Source of the DNA: Acetobacter ghanensis
Lineage (GTDB): Bacteria; Pseudomonadota; Alphaproteobacteria; Acetobacterales; Acetobacteraceae
Reading direction: 5' to 3'
Assembly (NCBI RefSeq): GCF_001499675.1
Contig: NZ_LN609302.1
Span: 967,896-1,031,895, forward strand
Length of the DNA stretch: 64,000 bases
Shown: one piece after another, positions 52,902 to 61,868 of the stretch
Position numbering within the stretch: the stretch's first letter is position 1
How the letters are laid out: the number at the start of each line of letters is the position of its first letter
Made by a program: the position numbers and the translations under genes
The notes under the pieces: model-generated
Databases searched by the model: none
Told to the model about the DNA's origin: nothing
Seen by the model: only the letters and a program-made list of their open reading frames with translations

Positions 52902-55269
52902 GGGAAGGTGTGCGCTGGATAAGGGTTGCAAAAAGTATCAGACCATATGGGGCGTATGGGCCTGTTATGGGGTGTCTGCCGTCTTTACTGCCGCATTGGT
53001 CACACCCGCGCGGGCGGCGGAGCCTGTGCAGGCAGATAAAACACAGGTTGTAACAGTCCATGCCAACCCGGCGCATTTACCTGCTGGTGGAGGGCTGATC
53101 CGCCCTGCCACTGAACCGCAGGCAGAAAGTGTGATCAATGCGGAATATATTGCCCATCAGGCTCCTTCCGCCACAGCGTTTGACCTTGTTGCCCAATTAC
53201 CGGGTGCAGTCGTAAGCGGGTCAGACCCATTTGGATTTTCGCCCCAGACCAATATTACCGTGCGTGGCATGAATGGGGATGCCATAGGCTATGTGCTTGA
53301 AGGGATGCCCCTGAACGACATTGCTTATTACACAGGTTACCCCAGCCAGTTTGCAGATAGTGAAAATTACGAAACCATTGGCCTACAACAGGGGGCTCCC
53401 GATCTGGATAGCCCGGTTCTGAATGCTGCGGGCGGGTTGATGAAGCTCCGCTTTAAAACGCCTGCGGACAAGGCCGGCGGCATGTTTGATACGTCTTACG
53501 GTTCATACAACACCAACCGCCAGTTCCTGAGGTTGGAAAGTGGTGATGTGGCGCAAACTGGTCTGCGCGGGTTTGTATCCTACTCCCATGCGGCCACGGA
53601 TAACTGGCGTGGTCCGGGGCGGGATGAGCGGCAGCATGTGGACTTCAAGCTGCTTAAAACATGGGGGCAATATAGCAATGCCGCGCTGCTGGGCTCATGG
53701 AATCAGGCGATAGACAGCTATTATCCGCAGGTTACAAAAGACGCTTGGCAAGCCGATGGTGTGCATGGGGCCAACAACCTTGCTGCCCGTTACAATGCGG
53801 GGAACGATGTGGGGGGAACGGATTACTGGCGGCTGGCCCGCCAGCCAGAACGTACATTGTATATGGCAGCCCCCGTTAACCTCAACCTGACCCGTGGGTT
53901 GGACCTTAAAATTACCCCTTATGCGCAGGGAGCCTATGGCAATGCCCCCGGTGGTATGCAGTTGCCAACAACCGGGTTGTTCAATGGTGTGGAGCCTGTG
54001 CAGCTTACGCCAGATATGGCTAATAATCCGAGCGGTATTATGTCAGTACGGACGGATTATACGCAGCGGAGTTATCGGTCGGGGTTTACCGCGGCGCTGG
54101 ACTGGAAGCGCGGTCCCAATGATCTGGTGCTGGGCTACTGGTACGATTATGGAGATGACACGGAAAAACAGACGTTTTCCACGCTGGATTTATCAGGTTC
54201 AGCCGGCTCCATATGGGGCGGGAGCCCGCTACGCAGTGCTGATGGGCAGGAACTGTGGGGAGCCAATAACCACACAATTTCCCAGACCAATGCGCTGTTT
54301 GTAGGGGATCGCCTATCCTTGTTGCACGATAGGCTGCTGCTAAGTGCGGGCTTTAAGGAAGTCATGTTTTCCCGCGTGGGGACAAACGCCATGCCCGGCA
54401 GCACATACCGTGTTAGCACAAACACGGCAGTTCCCTTGCCGCGTGTGGGCGCCAGATTGCAGATAACGCCGCACCATCAGGTCTTTTTCAACGCAACAAC
54501 CAATTTCCGCACTCCGGCGGAAACAGCCCTGTATGATGTGTACGATCCGACAAGTGGAGCCGTGGAACAGAAAGGTACCAACAGCCTGAAGAACGAGTAT
54601 TCCATAGCCGAAGAACTGGGATACCGTTATGCGGATGATATGGTGGTTGGGACATTAACACTGTTCAACTACAATTTTACAAATAGGCAGGTTGCAACGC
54701 TTGTTATGCTTAACGGCGCTCCGGTGCAGTCCACCATCAATGCAGGCGGACAGACCACGCGGGGCGTGGATGTGGAGGTGGGGTTAAGGCCGTGGCACCA
54801 TATCAGCCCCTATGTTTCTGGCGAGTATTTGCATTCCACCATAGATAACGACCTGTATTCCGGCACAGAGGTGTTACCGACCCGTGGTAAAAGGTCCGTG
54901 CGGACTCCTACCCTTCAGGCGGCGGCGGGATTGACGTATGATGATGGGCGGTTTTTTGGTGTAATGACTGTCAAATATACCGGACACCAGTACGCGACCT
55001 TTATGAATGATGAGCGTATGCCATCCCACGTAACAGGGAACCTCGCTCTTGGTTACCGGATGAAGGACGTATCCGTGCTTCATGCGCCTGAGTTCAGGAT
55101 GAATTTTATTAATATTACCAATCAGCATTACCTGTCTGGCGTGGCGGACCCAACGCTGAATGCGCATGATACCGTGGGGCGGCATGGGAGTGTGGTTTCG
55201 GGTCAGTCTCCTGATTATTATATTGGTGGTGGGTTTGCGGCCCTGTTTACCGCATCCACTGGTTTTTAA
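52897..55269 (+). CDS. TonB-dependent receptor (vitamin salvage cluster)
   Basis: 790 aa. Signal peptide about 1-40 (ending ARA-AE), TonB-box-like TQVVTVHANP, plug domain with ATAFDLVAQLPGAVVSGSDP and TNITVRGMNGDAIGYVLEGM, then the barrel ending in GGFAALFTASTGF with a terminal Phe. It resembles ferric-siderophore/vitamin receptors with a long Tyr/Asn-rich barrel. The kinase and PnuC-type transporter genes follow after 3 bp and with an overlap, so the receptor likely imports a vitamin such as thiamine or its precursor. No TPP or cobalamin riboswitch was recognised in front of it. Confidence 0.88.
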   Translation: MKGRCALDKGCKKYQTIWGVWACYGVSAVFTAALVTPARAAEPVQADKTQVVTVHANPAHLPAGGGLIRPATEPQAESVINAEYIAHQAPSATAFDLVAQLPGAVVSGSDPFGFSPQTNITVRGMNGDAIGYVLEGMPLNDIAYYTGYPSQFADSENYETIGLQQGAPDLDSPVLNAAGGLMKLRFKTPADKAGGMFDTSYGSYNTNRQFLRLESGDVAQTGLRGFVSYSHAATDNWRGPGRDERQHVDFKLLKTWGQYSNAALLGSWNQAIDSYYPQVTKDAWQADGVHGANNLAARYNAGNDVGGTDYWRLARQPERTLYMAAPVNLNLTRGLDLKITPYAQGAYGNAPGGMQLPTTGLFNGVEPVQLTPDMANNPSGIMSVRTDYTQRSYRSGFTAALDWKRGPNDLVLGYWYDYGDDTEKQTFSTLDLSGSAGSIWGGSPLRSADGQELWGANNHTISQTNALFVGDRLSLLHDRLLLSAGFKEVMFSRVGTNAMPGSTYRVSTNTAVPLPRVGARLQITPHHQVFFNATTNFRTPAETALYDVYDPTSGAVEQKGTNSLKNEYSIAEELGYRYADDMVVGTLTLFNYNFTNRQVATLVMLNGAPVQSTINAGGQTTRGVDVEVGLRPWHHISPYVSGEYLHSTIDNDLYSGTEVLPTRGKRSVRTPTLQAAAGLTYDDGRFFGVMTVKYTGHQYATFMNDERMPSHVTGNLALGYRMKDVSVLHAPEFRMNFINITNQHYLSGVADPTLNAHDTVGRHGSVVSGQSPDYYIGGGFAALFTASTGF

Positions 55270-55272
55270 GGC

Positions 55273-56445
55273 GTGAGCACAGGGCCTGTGGCGCAGTTCG
55301 GGGTGCTTGGTGTGCAGGGGAAAAGGGATTGGCCCTGCCTGACCTTGGAAGAGTCCACAGAAGTTCTTGAGTTTTTCCAAGGCATTGCGCGACCATGTCA
55401 TGTGGCGTGGCATAGTATGCGCCCGTTTTCTGCTGTGGCACGCGTTCAGCTTGAAGGGCAGGGGGAATGCCTGCTCAAGCGACATCATGTTACGTTACGT
55501 TCAGTCAAATCTCTTGAAAATGAACATAATTTTGTAAAATATCTCTATCATAGAGACCTTGCGGTAAGCCCGCCATTGCGAACGCACGATGGTCATACGG
55601 CATTACAAATGGGGGATTGGACCTACGAGGTCTTTTTGCCTGCAAAGGGTGCTGATTTTTACCGGGATGTTATGTCCTGGCGGCCTTATTTTTCGTCTCA
55701 ACAGGCGTATGGCGCAGGTAAGGCTCTAGGTGCCCTGCATCTGGCTGCGGCAGACTATGCAGGGCCTGCCCGTTGTGAGGAGGAACCGGCTCCTCTGGTT
55801 TCTGGTATGCAGGCCATTGGTCAGCCTGAGTTGATACCCGCTTTACGGCAGTGGGTCGCGCGGCAACCGTATATGCTGCCAGCTCTAGTAAATCGGGCAT
55901 GGGAGCGGGACGTGCAGGACGTGCTGGTGCCGTTCCATCAAGCCTTGCAGCCGCTTTTGCCCCATATTGTGCCAGCATGGGGGCATGGAGACTGGCACGG
56001 TTCCAACCTGCTTTGGAATATGGATAGTGTATGCAGCATTCTGGATTTTGGCATGGCAGATCGGACGTGCGCGCCATTTGATCTGGCCGTAGCACTTGAG
56101 CGGGCTGTGGTGGATTGGCTGGCTCTGCCGGTCGTTGGTGGCATTGCATGGGAGCAGGCGGAGGCTTTTCTGGCTGGGTATCAGTCCGTCCGGCAGTTGA
56201 GTGATGTGGAGTGCAGGCAGGTCGTGGCTTTTCTGCCTCTTGTGCATGTTGAATTCGCCCTTTCCGAAGTTGGGTATTACGCTACTTTGGTGAAGGACCC
56301 GGCCTCGGCCGAAGTCGCATATACAGATTACTTGCTAGGGCATGGGCGATGGTTTGCCTATGGCGAGGGCAAAATGCTGTTGGACAAGTTACCCGCCATG
56401 CTTCGCCGTACCAGAAGAGGTTGGAGCCAGCATGACGACACTTGA
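55273..56445 (+). CDS. Phosphotransferase of the aminoglycoside/thiamine kinase fold
   Basis: 390 aa from GTG 55273, 3 bp after the receptor stop. Kinase features: ECLLKRHHVTLRSVKSLENE (ATP-lysine region), catalytic GHGDWHGSNLLWN and metal-binding LDFGMADRTCAPFDLA. The fold covers choline, aminoglycoside, homoserine and thiamine kinases. Its position between a TonB receptor and a PnuC-type permease matches vitamin-salvage clusters in which such a kinase traps the imported vitamin. Thiamine is the best guess; the substrate is not proven. Confidence 0.8.
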   Translation: MSTGPVAQFGVLGVQGKRDWPCLTLEESTEVLEFFQGIARPCHVAWHSMRPFSAVARVQLEGQGECLLKRHHVTLRSVKSLENEHNFVKYLYHRDLAVSPPLRTHDGHTALQMGDWTYEVFLPAKGADFYRDVMSWRPYFSSQQAYGAGKALGALHLAAADYAGPARCEEEPAPLVSGMQAIGQPELIPALRQWVARQPYMLPALVNRAWERDVQDVLVPFHQALQPLLPHIVPAWGHGDWHGSNLLWNMDSVCSILDFGMADRTCAPFDLAVALERAVVDWLALPVVGGIAWEQAEAFLAGYQSVRQLSDVECRQVVAFLPLVHVEFALSEVGYYATLVKDPASAEVAYTDYLLGHGRWFAYGEGKMLLDKLPAMLRRTRRGWSQHDDT

Positions 56446-57004
56446 GTGGATGGCGGCTTTAGCGAGTGCTCTGGGTGTCTGGTTAACGGGGCAAAGGCTG
56501 GTAGTGTGCTGGCCTGTTCTTATTCTGGCCTCGCTTCTGTATGGCATGGTGTTTATGCAGGCTGCGCTGTATGCGGATGCCGCCTTGCAGGGCGTGTTTG
56601 TTGTTTTGTCCGCTTATGGCTGGTGGCAATGGTTCTCCGGCGTACAGGTCTGGGGCAGTGTTCAGGTTGTGGCATACCCTAAGGTCGCTTTGATGTGGCG
56701 GGATATGGGTCTTACGGCTATTGCCGGTCTGGCACTGGCTCTAGCGCTGCATGACTGGACGGATGACCCCACGCCCACGGCAGATGCCATGTTGAGTGCA
56801 TATAGTATTCTGGCACAGTTCTGGAGCGCGCGCCGGTATCGGCAGAACTGGCTGTTATGGATGGCCGTGGATGTTCTTTACACGGTTCTGTTTCTGGAGC
56901 GCGCCTTGTGGGTTACGGCGGCCCTTTATGCGGCTTTTGTGGTTCTGGCTGTTAGAGGCTGGCAGAAATGGGGGCAGACTCCACTTCCACCAGTCTCGGG
57001 ATAA
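56432..57004 (+). CDS. pnuC: PnuC-family vitamin transporter (PnuT-like)
   Basis: 190 aa from ATG 56432 (GGAGCCAGC in front), overlapping the kinase gene by 14 bp. About seven membrane helices; family marks include the SAYGWWQWFSG loop and WSARRYRQNWLLWMAVDVLY, where W and N residues line the substrate site in PnuC proteins. They are facilitators that depend on phosphorylation of the cargo by a partner kinase, here the preceding gene. Thiamine (PnuT) or nicotinamide riboside are possible cargos; the receptor/kinase context favours the first. Confidence 0.85.
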   Translation: MTTLEWMAALASALGVWLTGQRLVVCWPVLILASLLYGMVFMQAALYADAALQGVFVVLSAYGWWQWFSGVQVWGSVQVVAYPKVALMWRDMGLTAIAGLALALALHDWTDDPTPTADAMLSAYSILAQFWSARRYRQNWLLWMAVDVLYTVLFLERALWVTAALYAAFVVLAVRGWQKWGQTPLPPVSG

Positions 57005-57017
57005 AATTTTGCCGGGG

Positions 57018-57863
57018 TCAGGAAAAAATAATGGTACGGTGGCCGTTCAGCATGACCCGGTGTTCGGTATGGAGTTTGACCGCGCGGGCCAGAACCTGAG
57101 ATTCAATACCTCGCCCTGTCGCAATATAATCATCGGGTGAGAGGTTGTGGCTGACACGGGCTGTTTCCTGCTCAATAATCGGCCCTTCATCCAGATCCGC
57201 CGTGACGTAGTGAGCGGTTGCGCCAATCAGTTTGACGCCACGGGCATAAGCCTGATGGTAGGGGCGCGCGCCTTTGAAGGACGGCAGAAAAGAGTGATGG
57301 ATATTGATGATCCGCCCGCTGAACTCAGCACTCAGGCTGTCCGAGAGAACCTGCATATAGCGGGCAAGAACAATCAGGTCTGTTTGTGTGGTGTGCACAA
57401 GTGCGCGTAGCTTGTCTTCCTGCTCCGTTTTGTTCTGGGCGTTTACAGGCCAGTAGTAATAGGGAATCCCAGCCTGCCGTGCTGTGGCTTCGCTATCCTG
57501 ATGGTTGGAAACAATAGCAACAATCTCGGCCCGCAACCAACCAACACGAACCTGATACAGCAGGTTGAGCAAAGCATGGTCAAACCGGGAGACCATAATA
57601 ATCATACGTGGCAGCACGGCGGCATCATGCAGGCGCATGTTCATGCCAAACTGCTCCGCTACGGGGGCAAGGCAGGTTTTTATGTCCGCCATGCTGGTGT
57701 TCTCTGGCGTGGAAAAAGCCAGCCGCATGAAGAGTTGGCCCGTACTGCGGTCGCTGAACTGGTGGGTTTCGGTAATGTCAGCCCCCTGCTGCGCCAGCAC
57801 AGTGGTTACGCCAGCAACAATGCCTGCTTTGTCCGGGCAGGAAAAAGTAAGAATGAACTGCAT
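57018..57863 (-). CDS. purU: Formyltetrahydrofolate deformylase
   Basis: 281 aa from ATG 57863, the start that gives the standard N-terminus (LTFSCPDKAGIVAGVTTVLA, an ACT domain). The formyl-transferase-fold catalytic region follows: RYMQVLSDSLS, IINIHHSFLPSFKGARPYHQ and ATAHYVTADLDEGPIIEQ with the Asn-His-Asp set. It hydrolyses 10-formyl-THF to formate and THF, balancing one-carbon units and providing formate for PurT. It is convergent with the PnuC gene, which ends 13 bp away. A 520-bp gap lies upstream. Confidence 0.93.
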   Translation of the reverse strand: MQFILTFSCPDKAGIVAGVTTVLAQQGADITETHQFSDRSTGQLFMRLAFSTPENTSMADIKTCLAPVAEQFGMNMRLHDAAVLPRMIIMVSRFDHALLNLLYQVRVGWLRAEIVAIVSNHQDSEATARQAGIPYYYWPVNAQNKTEQEDKLRALVHTTQTDLIVLARYMQVLSDSLSAEFSGRIINIHHSFLPSFKGARPYHQAYARGVKLIGATAHYVTADLDEGPIIEQETARVSHNLSPDDYIATGRGIESQVLARAVKLHTEHRVMLNGHRTIIFS

Positions 57864-58132
57864 GAGGCTCTGTTTGCTCCTCGGGTCTTTAAAAAGTGGT
57901 TGCGCGCAGAGTGTGCCAGTCGTGGCCGTATATGCGCAATTGGCAGGCAGCGCATGGGCGAACTCATCTGTCACTTCATGGTAGGCCTGTCGGGCTGTGG
58001 ATGAATTGCCTCAGACCGACTCGTTGTTGCAATGCGACGTCAAGGGGGGAGGGCGTCATAAAAGCTTAAAAAAGCTACAACCCGCAGGAAACAGACATTT
58101 TTTGTACTGTTTTGGGGGGAGGGGCAGCAAGC

Positions 58133-58179
58133 TTATCCACAAGGAAAGGGGACGGATTGCGGGAAAACCCTGTGGATAG
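58133..58179. other. Pair of inverted DnaA-box-like sites
   Basis: A perfect consensus DnaA box TTATCCACA (58133-58141) faces TGTGGATAG (58171-58179, one mismatch on the other strand), 29 bp apart, in the 520-bp gap between purU and the Rrf2 gene. An AT-richer stretch lies just before it (58100-58120). This could be a DnaA-regulated or titration site, or part of an origin; too few boxes are seen to call an origin. Confidence 0.4.
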
Positions 58180-58384
58180 TTTTGTGGAAGGCAGGCAGAT
58201 GCACATGTTTCATCATCTTTCTGCATTTGTTCCTTCTTCCACGTTGTCAGGGTATGTGAGGGAGGGAGTGGGTTCGCATTTTATAAAAACCATGCCAGTT
58301 AGGCTGCGTTAGAGATAGATTCTGTTTATCTCGGCCTTGTGTATCAACCTGCCATTCATAGCCCGCTGGAGCAGATTTTTTTCT

Positions 58385-58843
58385 ATGCGTCTGACTTTGT
58401 ACACCGACTACGCGTTACGCACTCTTTTGTATCTGGCCGTACATACGGACAGGCGTGTTTCTATACGTGAGGTGGCTCAGACGTATGGGATTTCCGAAAA
58501 TCATCTGGTCAAGATCATTCATCACCTTGGACGTGGAGGTTTTGTGCATACACAAAGAGGCCGCGGTGGCGGGCTGACACTGGGGCGCGCGGCTGAGGAC
58601 ATATGTGTGGGGGATGTGGTACGCCATACGGAAGAGGACATGGCGCTGGTAAGCTGCATGGCGCGCCCTGTGCAGGAGAATGCGGTGACCTGCCTGCTGT
58701 CGGGCGGCTGCCACCTACGCAGTGTGCTGGGTACCGCGCTAGAGGCATTCATGGGGGTGTTGGACAAGGTCACACTCGCAGACCTGTTGCAGCCGTATGA
58801 ACGTCGGACATTAATGCAGCCGGAAAATCCAATACTTCCATAA
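58385..58843 (+). CDS. nsrR: Rrf2-family iron-sulfur regulator, NsrR-like
   Basis: 152 aa from ATG 58385. The winged helix MRLTLYTDYALRTLLYLAVH, then HLVKIIHHLGRGGFV is characteristic of NsrR. Three cysteines in the C-terminal half (SCMARPV, TCLLSGGCHLR) are arranged C-x11-C-x5-C, able to hold a Fe-S cluster that reacts with nitric oxide. NsrR represses NO-detoxifying genes. Here the only adjacent gene is a dehydrogenase 25 bp downstream, so the regulon cannot be read from the window. An SD is not obvious, but the start is well supported by family alignment. Confidence 0.87.
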   Translation: MRLTLYTDYALRTLLYLAVHTDRRVSIREVAQTYGISENHLVKIIHHLGRGGFVHTQRGRGGGLTLGRAAEDICVGDVVRHTEEDMALVSCMARPVQENAVTCLLSGGCHLRSVLGTALEAFMGVLDKVTLADLLQPYERRTLMQPENPILP

Positions 58844-58868
58844 TTCTGGCAAGGATGGGGATAGATCA

Positions 58869-59639
58869 ATGGCACAAAAAGGCAAAATTGCGCTGGTTAC
58901 AGGGGCCACGGCCGGGTTTGGGCACGCCATAGCTCTGCGCCTTGTGCGTGAAGGCTACCGTGTGGTGGCGACCGGGCGCAGGCAGGAACGGCTTGAGGCA
59001 TTGGCTGGGCAGGTGGATACCGGGCGTATTATGCCATTCCGGCTGGATATGACCGACCTGAGCGCCGTAAGAGCGTTGCCAGAGAGTTTGCCCGAAGGGT
59101 GGCGGGAGATTGACGTGCTCGTCAATAACGCCGGTCTGGCGCTTGGGCTGGAAAAAGCATGGCAGACCAACCCGCTGGACTGGGAAAAAATGATTTCCAC
59201 CAACGTTACAGGGCTGGTGGAAATAACACGTGCTTTGCTGCCGGGAATGGTCGCCCGTAACAGCGGGCATGTTCTCTCCCTCGGCAGTACGGCTGGCACA
59301 TACCCTTACCCTGGGGCCAATGTTTATGGCGCCACAAAAGCATTTGTAGACCAGTTTATGCGGAATTTGCGTAGCGATCTGCTGGGTAAGCAGGTCAGGG
59401 CCACCACCATTGCGCCGGGCCTGTGTGGGGGGAGCGAGTTTAGTCAGGTGCGGCTGGGGGATAAAAGCAAAGCGGATGCTGTTTACCAAGGCACTGCACC
59501 GTTGTTGCCAGAGGATATAGCCGAAACAGTGGCATGGGTACTTGGCCTGCCCGCGCATGTTAACATCAACCATGTGGAAATGATGCCGACCTGTCAGGCT
59601 TCTGCCGGTCTGGCTGTGGACCGGACTATGCTGGGTTAG
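58869..59639 (+). CDS. Short-chain dehydrogenase/reductase, YdfG-like
   Basis: 256 aa. TGATAGFGHAIALRLV nucleotide loop, NNAGLALGLEKAW, the Ser of LGSTAGTYPYPG and YGATK (Tyr-x-x-x-Lys) are intact. It resembles NADP-dependent 3-hydroxy-acid dehydrogenase YdfG and the paralogue at 35588-36343. AAGGATGGG provides an SD. It follows the NsrR-like gene by 25 bp, so the two are probably co-transcribed. Confidence 0.87.
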   Translation: MAQKGKIALVTGATAGFGHAIALRLVREGYRVVATGRRQERLEALAGQVDTGRIMPFRLDMTDLSAVRALPESLPEGWREIDVLVNNAGLALGLEKAWQTNPLDWEKMISTNVTGLVEITRALLPGMVARNSGHVLSLGSTAGTYPYPGANVYGATKAFVDQFMRNLRSDLLGKQVRATTIAPGLCGGSEFSQVRLGDKSKADAVYQGTAPLLPEDIAETVAWVLGLPAHVNINHVEMMPTCQASAGLAVDRTMLG

Positions 59640-59649
59640 GCTTCAGATA

Positions 59650-59686
59650 CTGCCCCGAAAAAACACCAGTGTGCTTTTCGGGGCAG
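59650..59686. terminator. Bidirectional hairpin terminator
   Basis: CTGCCCCGAAAA pairs perfectly with TTTTCGGGGCAG over 12 bp in the gap between the convergent dehydrogenase and VOC genes. Confidence 0.85.
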
Positions 59687-59707
59687 CATAAAACCGAATA
59701 AAACGGA

Positions 59708-60091
59708 TTATTCGGGCACTTTACAGGCAATGCACAGCTTGTTGCCGTCCGGGTCACGCAGGTAGGCAAGGTACAGCGGCCCAACGGGGGATTGGCGAAC
59801 ACCGGGTGGGTTTTCTATGGCTTTGCCGCCGTTTTCCACGCCAGCTTTGTGCCACGCATCCGCCATGGCGGGTGTTTCGGCTTCAAAACCGATTGTGCCA
59901 CCATTGGCATGGGTGGCGGGTTTGCCATCCAGTGGAGGTGTCACAATAAAACGCATCCCATGCTTGGCATAGGTAATGCGGCCCTTGGCATTAATTTCTG
60001 CCGGAGGGATGTTCATGGCAGCAAAAATTGCATCGTAGAATTTTTTGGAGCGGGCAATATCGTTACTACCCACCATGATGTGCGTGAACAT
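59708..60091 (-). CDS. VOC (glyoxalase/bleomycin-resistance) family protein
   Basis: 127 aa. HIMVGSNDIARSKKFYDAIF at the start and LYLAYLRDPDGNKLCIACK near the end are typical of VOC metal-binding folds, with His and Glu-like positions in the beta-alpha-beta repeats. Members are glyoxalases, dioxygenases or resistance proteins, and the function here is open. Downstream of the ferritin-like gene, 70 bp away on the same strand. Confidence 0.82.
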   Translation of the reverse strand: MFTHIMVGSNDIARSKKFYDAIFAAMNIPPAEINAKGRITYAKHGMRFIVTPPLDGKPATHANGGTIGFEAETPAMADAWHKAGVENGGKAIENPPGVRQSPVGPLYLAYLRDPDGNKLCIACKVPE

Positions 60092-60161
60092 GGTTTATCT
60101 GTTCTCCAGCGGTTGGAACGCCCAGAGGATGGCGCGCCAGACCGCGTGCGGCAAGCCCCGC

Positions 60162-60986
60162 TCAGCTTATGCCCGCAATGCGCGCAAACCGTTGCTGGCG
60201 TTTGAAAAACAGTTTTTCCGAAATTTTGAATGCAACCGACTGTAACCAGCTATGAGGGGGCAGGCCGGTAATCTTGAACACCATGGTTGTTACGCGGCGC
60301 AGGTGCTGGGGCCGGTAGTTCCGCATGGCCCGCGCCATGTAGGCTGCAATGCAGTGCGTGTGGTCGTAAGGCTGGTCCGCTGGTTCGTTGGTTGTGTAGT
60401 AGGCGGAGGCCAGTTCATCATCCTCGGTTTCCGTCACGCGGCCCAGAGCAATGCGGACCCGTTGGAAAAGGCCAATGTTCTCGCGCTTCAGGTAACGGCG
60501 CATATGGTCATAGAAGAGTTTGAAGTGCCGGAATTCATCCGCCGCAATCTGTTTGCACAGGGCTTTTAGCACGGGTTCATCCGTGGCATCTGCCAGAGCG
60601 GAATAAAAGGAAGAGGTGCCGGTTTCCACCATACAGCGGGCAATCAGTTCTCCTGTGCGGGAGCCGCGAACAGACTGGTCCACGTTTAGCGGAATTTTGT
60701 AAAAGTCGCGGTAGCGGAGGAAGGCGGCTTTGTAATCCCATGTGGGGTCAGCCAGCATGGCCCAACGGCCCAGCGCATCCCCGTGCTGGATTTCCTCTTC
60801 CGCCCAATGGTCGGCAGCAGTGCAGAAGTCCGGGTCGCTCCGAAAAACGTTATTAAGGTATAGCGCATAATCCACGCTGTTGCGCTCCACAACAGCGGCC
60901 GCCTTAATGGCGGGAATCAGTTCCGGGTCAACTTTGGAGGGATCAAACCTGTCCCATGGCAGTTGATCAATCTGCCAGTGCTTCAT
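60162..60986 (-). CDS. Ferritin-like diiron-fold protein
   Basis: 274 aa. Helical protein with DHWAEEEIQHGDALGRWAM and IAADEFRHFKLFYDHMRRYL, two E-x-x-H-like motifs that could form a diiron site as in ferritin-like and acyl-desaturase folds. A C-terminal basic tail (LFFKRQQRFARIAG) ends the protein. The start has AGGAGGTCC in front. The substrate is unknown, and the motifs fit oxygen-activating enzymes as well as storage proteins. Its leader holds an 18-bp inverted repeat (see 61023). Confidence 0.78.
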   Translation of the reverse strand: MKHWQIDQLPWDRFDPSKVDPELIPAIKAAAVVERNSVDYALYLNNVFRSDPDFCTAADHWAEEEIQHGDALGRWAMLADPTWDYKAAFLRYRDFYKIPLNVDQSVRGSRTGELIARCMVETGTSSFYSALADATDEPVLKALCKQIAADEFRHFKLFYDHMRRYLKRENIGLFQRVRIALGRVTETEDDELASAYYTTNEPADQPYDHTHCIAAYMARAMRNYRPQHLRRVTTMVFKITGLPPHSWLQSVAFKISEKLFFKRQQRFARIAGIS

Positions 60987-61022
60987 GTGCCGGACCTCCT
61001 GCTATGCCAAATCTGTTGCGTC

Positions 61023-61070
61023 CCTGCATGGGGTGTTCTGGGCGGATATGCACAGAACACCCCATGCAGG
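61023..61070. repeat. Perfect 18-bp inverted repeat in the ferritin-like gene leader
   Basis: CCTGCATGGGGTGTTCTG (61023-61040) and its exact complement at 61053-61070 flank a 12-base loop. The repeat lies 36 bp before the start codon of the minus-strand ferritin-like gene. No T tract follows on either side that would make a standard terminator. Confidence 0.75.
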
Positions 61071-61270
61071 ACATGCTGGCGGATTTTTTAAACCATATGA
61101 CGTGTTGGCAAAATGGTGCGCGACAAAAAACCACACCTGTTTTGAGCGCGCCACATGTCTTGCATCGGTTGGTTCCAATGCAAGCTCAGGCGGCGCTGCT
61201 GTGTATATGGCATGGGTGGCGGTCTGCTGGAACAGGGAATTTTATGGTGGGGGCACGTCTGCGCTGTGTG

Positions 61271-61702
61271 TCAGGCGTTTTCGCAGTTGGTGGCGGGGAG
61301 TGTGTCTTCCTCGGGAGGAAGAGGCCGGGGGCGGCGTTTCTCATCCAGCGCAACAAAAATGAACTCACCTTCCGTCACCTTGGAGGTGATGTGGGTGTGC
61401 CTTGCCCTGCGCCATGTCTCCACATGAATAGTCAGGGAGGTGCGCCCGGCCCGAATGATTTTTGTGTAGATGCTGACCTCATCCCCCACGACCACGGGTT
61501 CAAGAAAGACAAGGCTGTTGATCGCAACGGTAACGCAACGGCCATTGGCCCGGAAGGCTGCGGTTGTACCCGCTGCAAGATCCATCTGTGAGACAATCCA
61601 ACCGCCAAAAACATCTCCGGCCGGGTTGGTATCGGTCGGCATGGCCACAACACGGATGGTCGGCACACCTGGCGGTAGATCGGAGCTGGATGAACGTGGC
61701 AT
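61271..61702 (-). CDS. Acyl-CoA thioesterase (YciA/hot-dog fold)
   Basis: 143 aa from ATG 61702, preceded by AAGGACATAC; an upstream frame adds an unlike N-terminus. Core motifs are NPAGDVFGGWIVSQMDLAAG (catalytic Asp and Gly-rich turn), VFLEPVVVGDEVSIY and TSKVTEGEFIFVALDEKRRP. It hydrolyses acyl-CoA and probably maintains the CoA pool. The function is that of YciA-type enzymes, with broad substrate range. Confidence 0.85.
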   Translation of the reverse strand: MPRSSSSDLPPGVPTIRVVAMPTDTNPAGDVFGGWIVSQMDLAAGTTAAFRANGRCVTVAINSLVFLEPVVVGDEVSIYTKIIRAGRTSLTIHVETWRRARHTHITSKVTEGEFIFVALDEKRRPRPLPPEEDTLPATNCENA

Positions 61703-61868
61703 CGCAAGTATGTCCTTAAAATCTCTCTGGGCCGCCTGGAGCGGCATAAGCTGGTTTACCAGATAAGCAGACTTGGCCCGGAGATGCCTCCTCAGTTTTA
61801 TGTGATCTGCATGTCGCCCCCGCACATCTGCTGTCAGAAACAGGCCAGAGCGCGGGCAAAGTGGCAGC

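Noticed and set aside
58000..58384. Chromosomal origin of replication
   Set aside because: Only two DnaA-box-like sites, no clear array or AT-rich unwinding element, and neighbouring genes do not support it; kept only as a pair of boxes.
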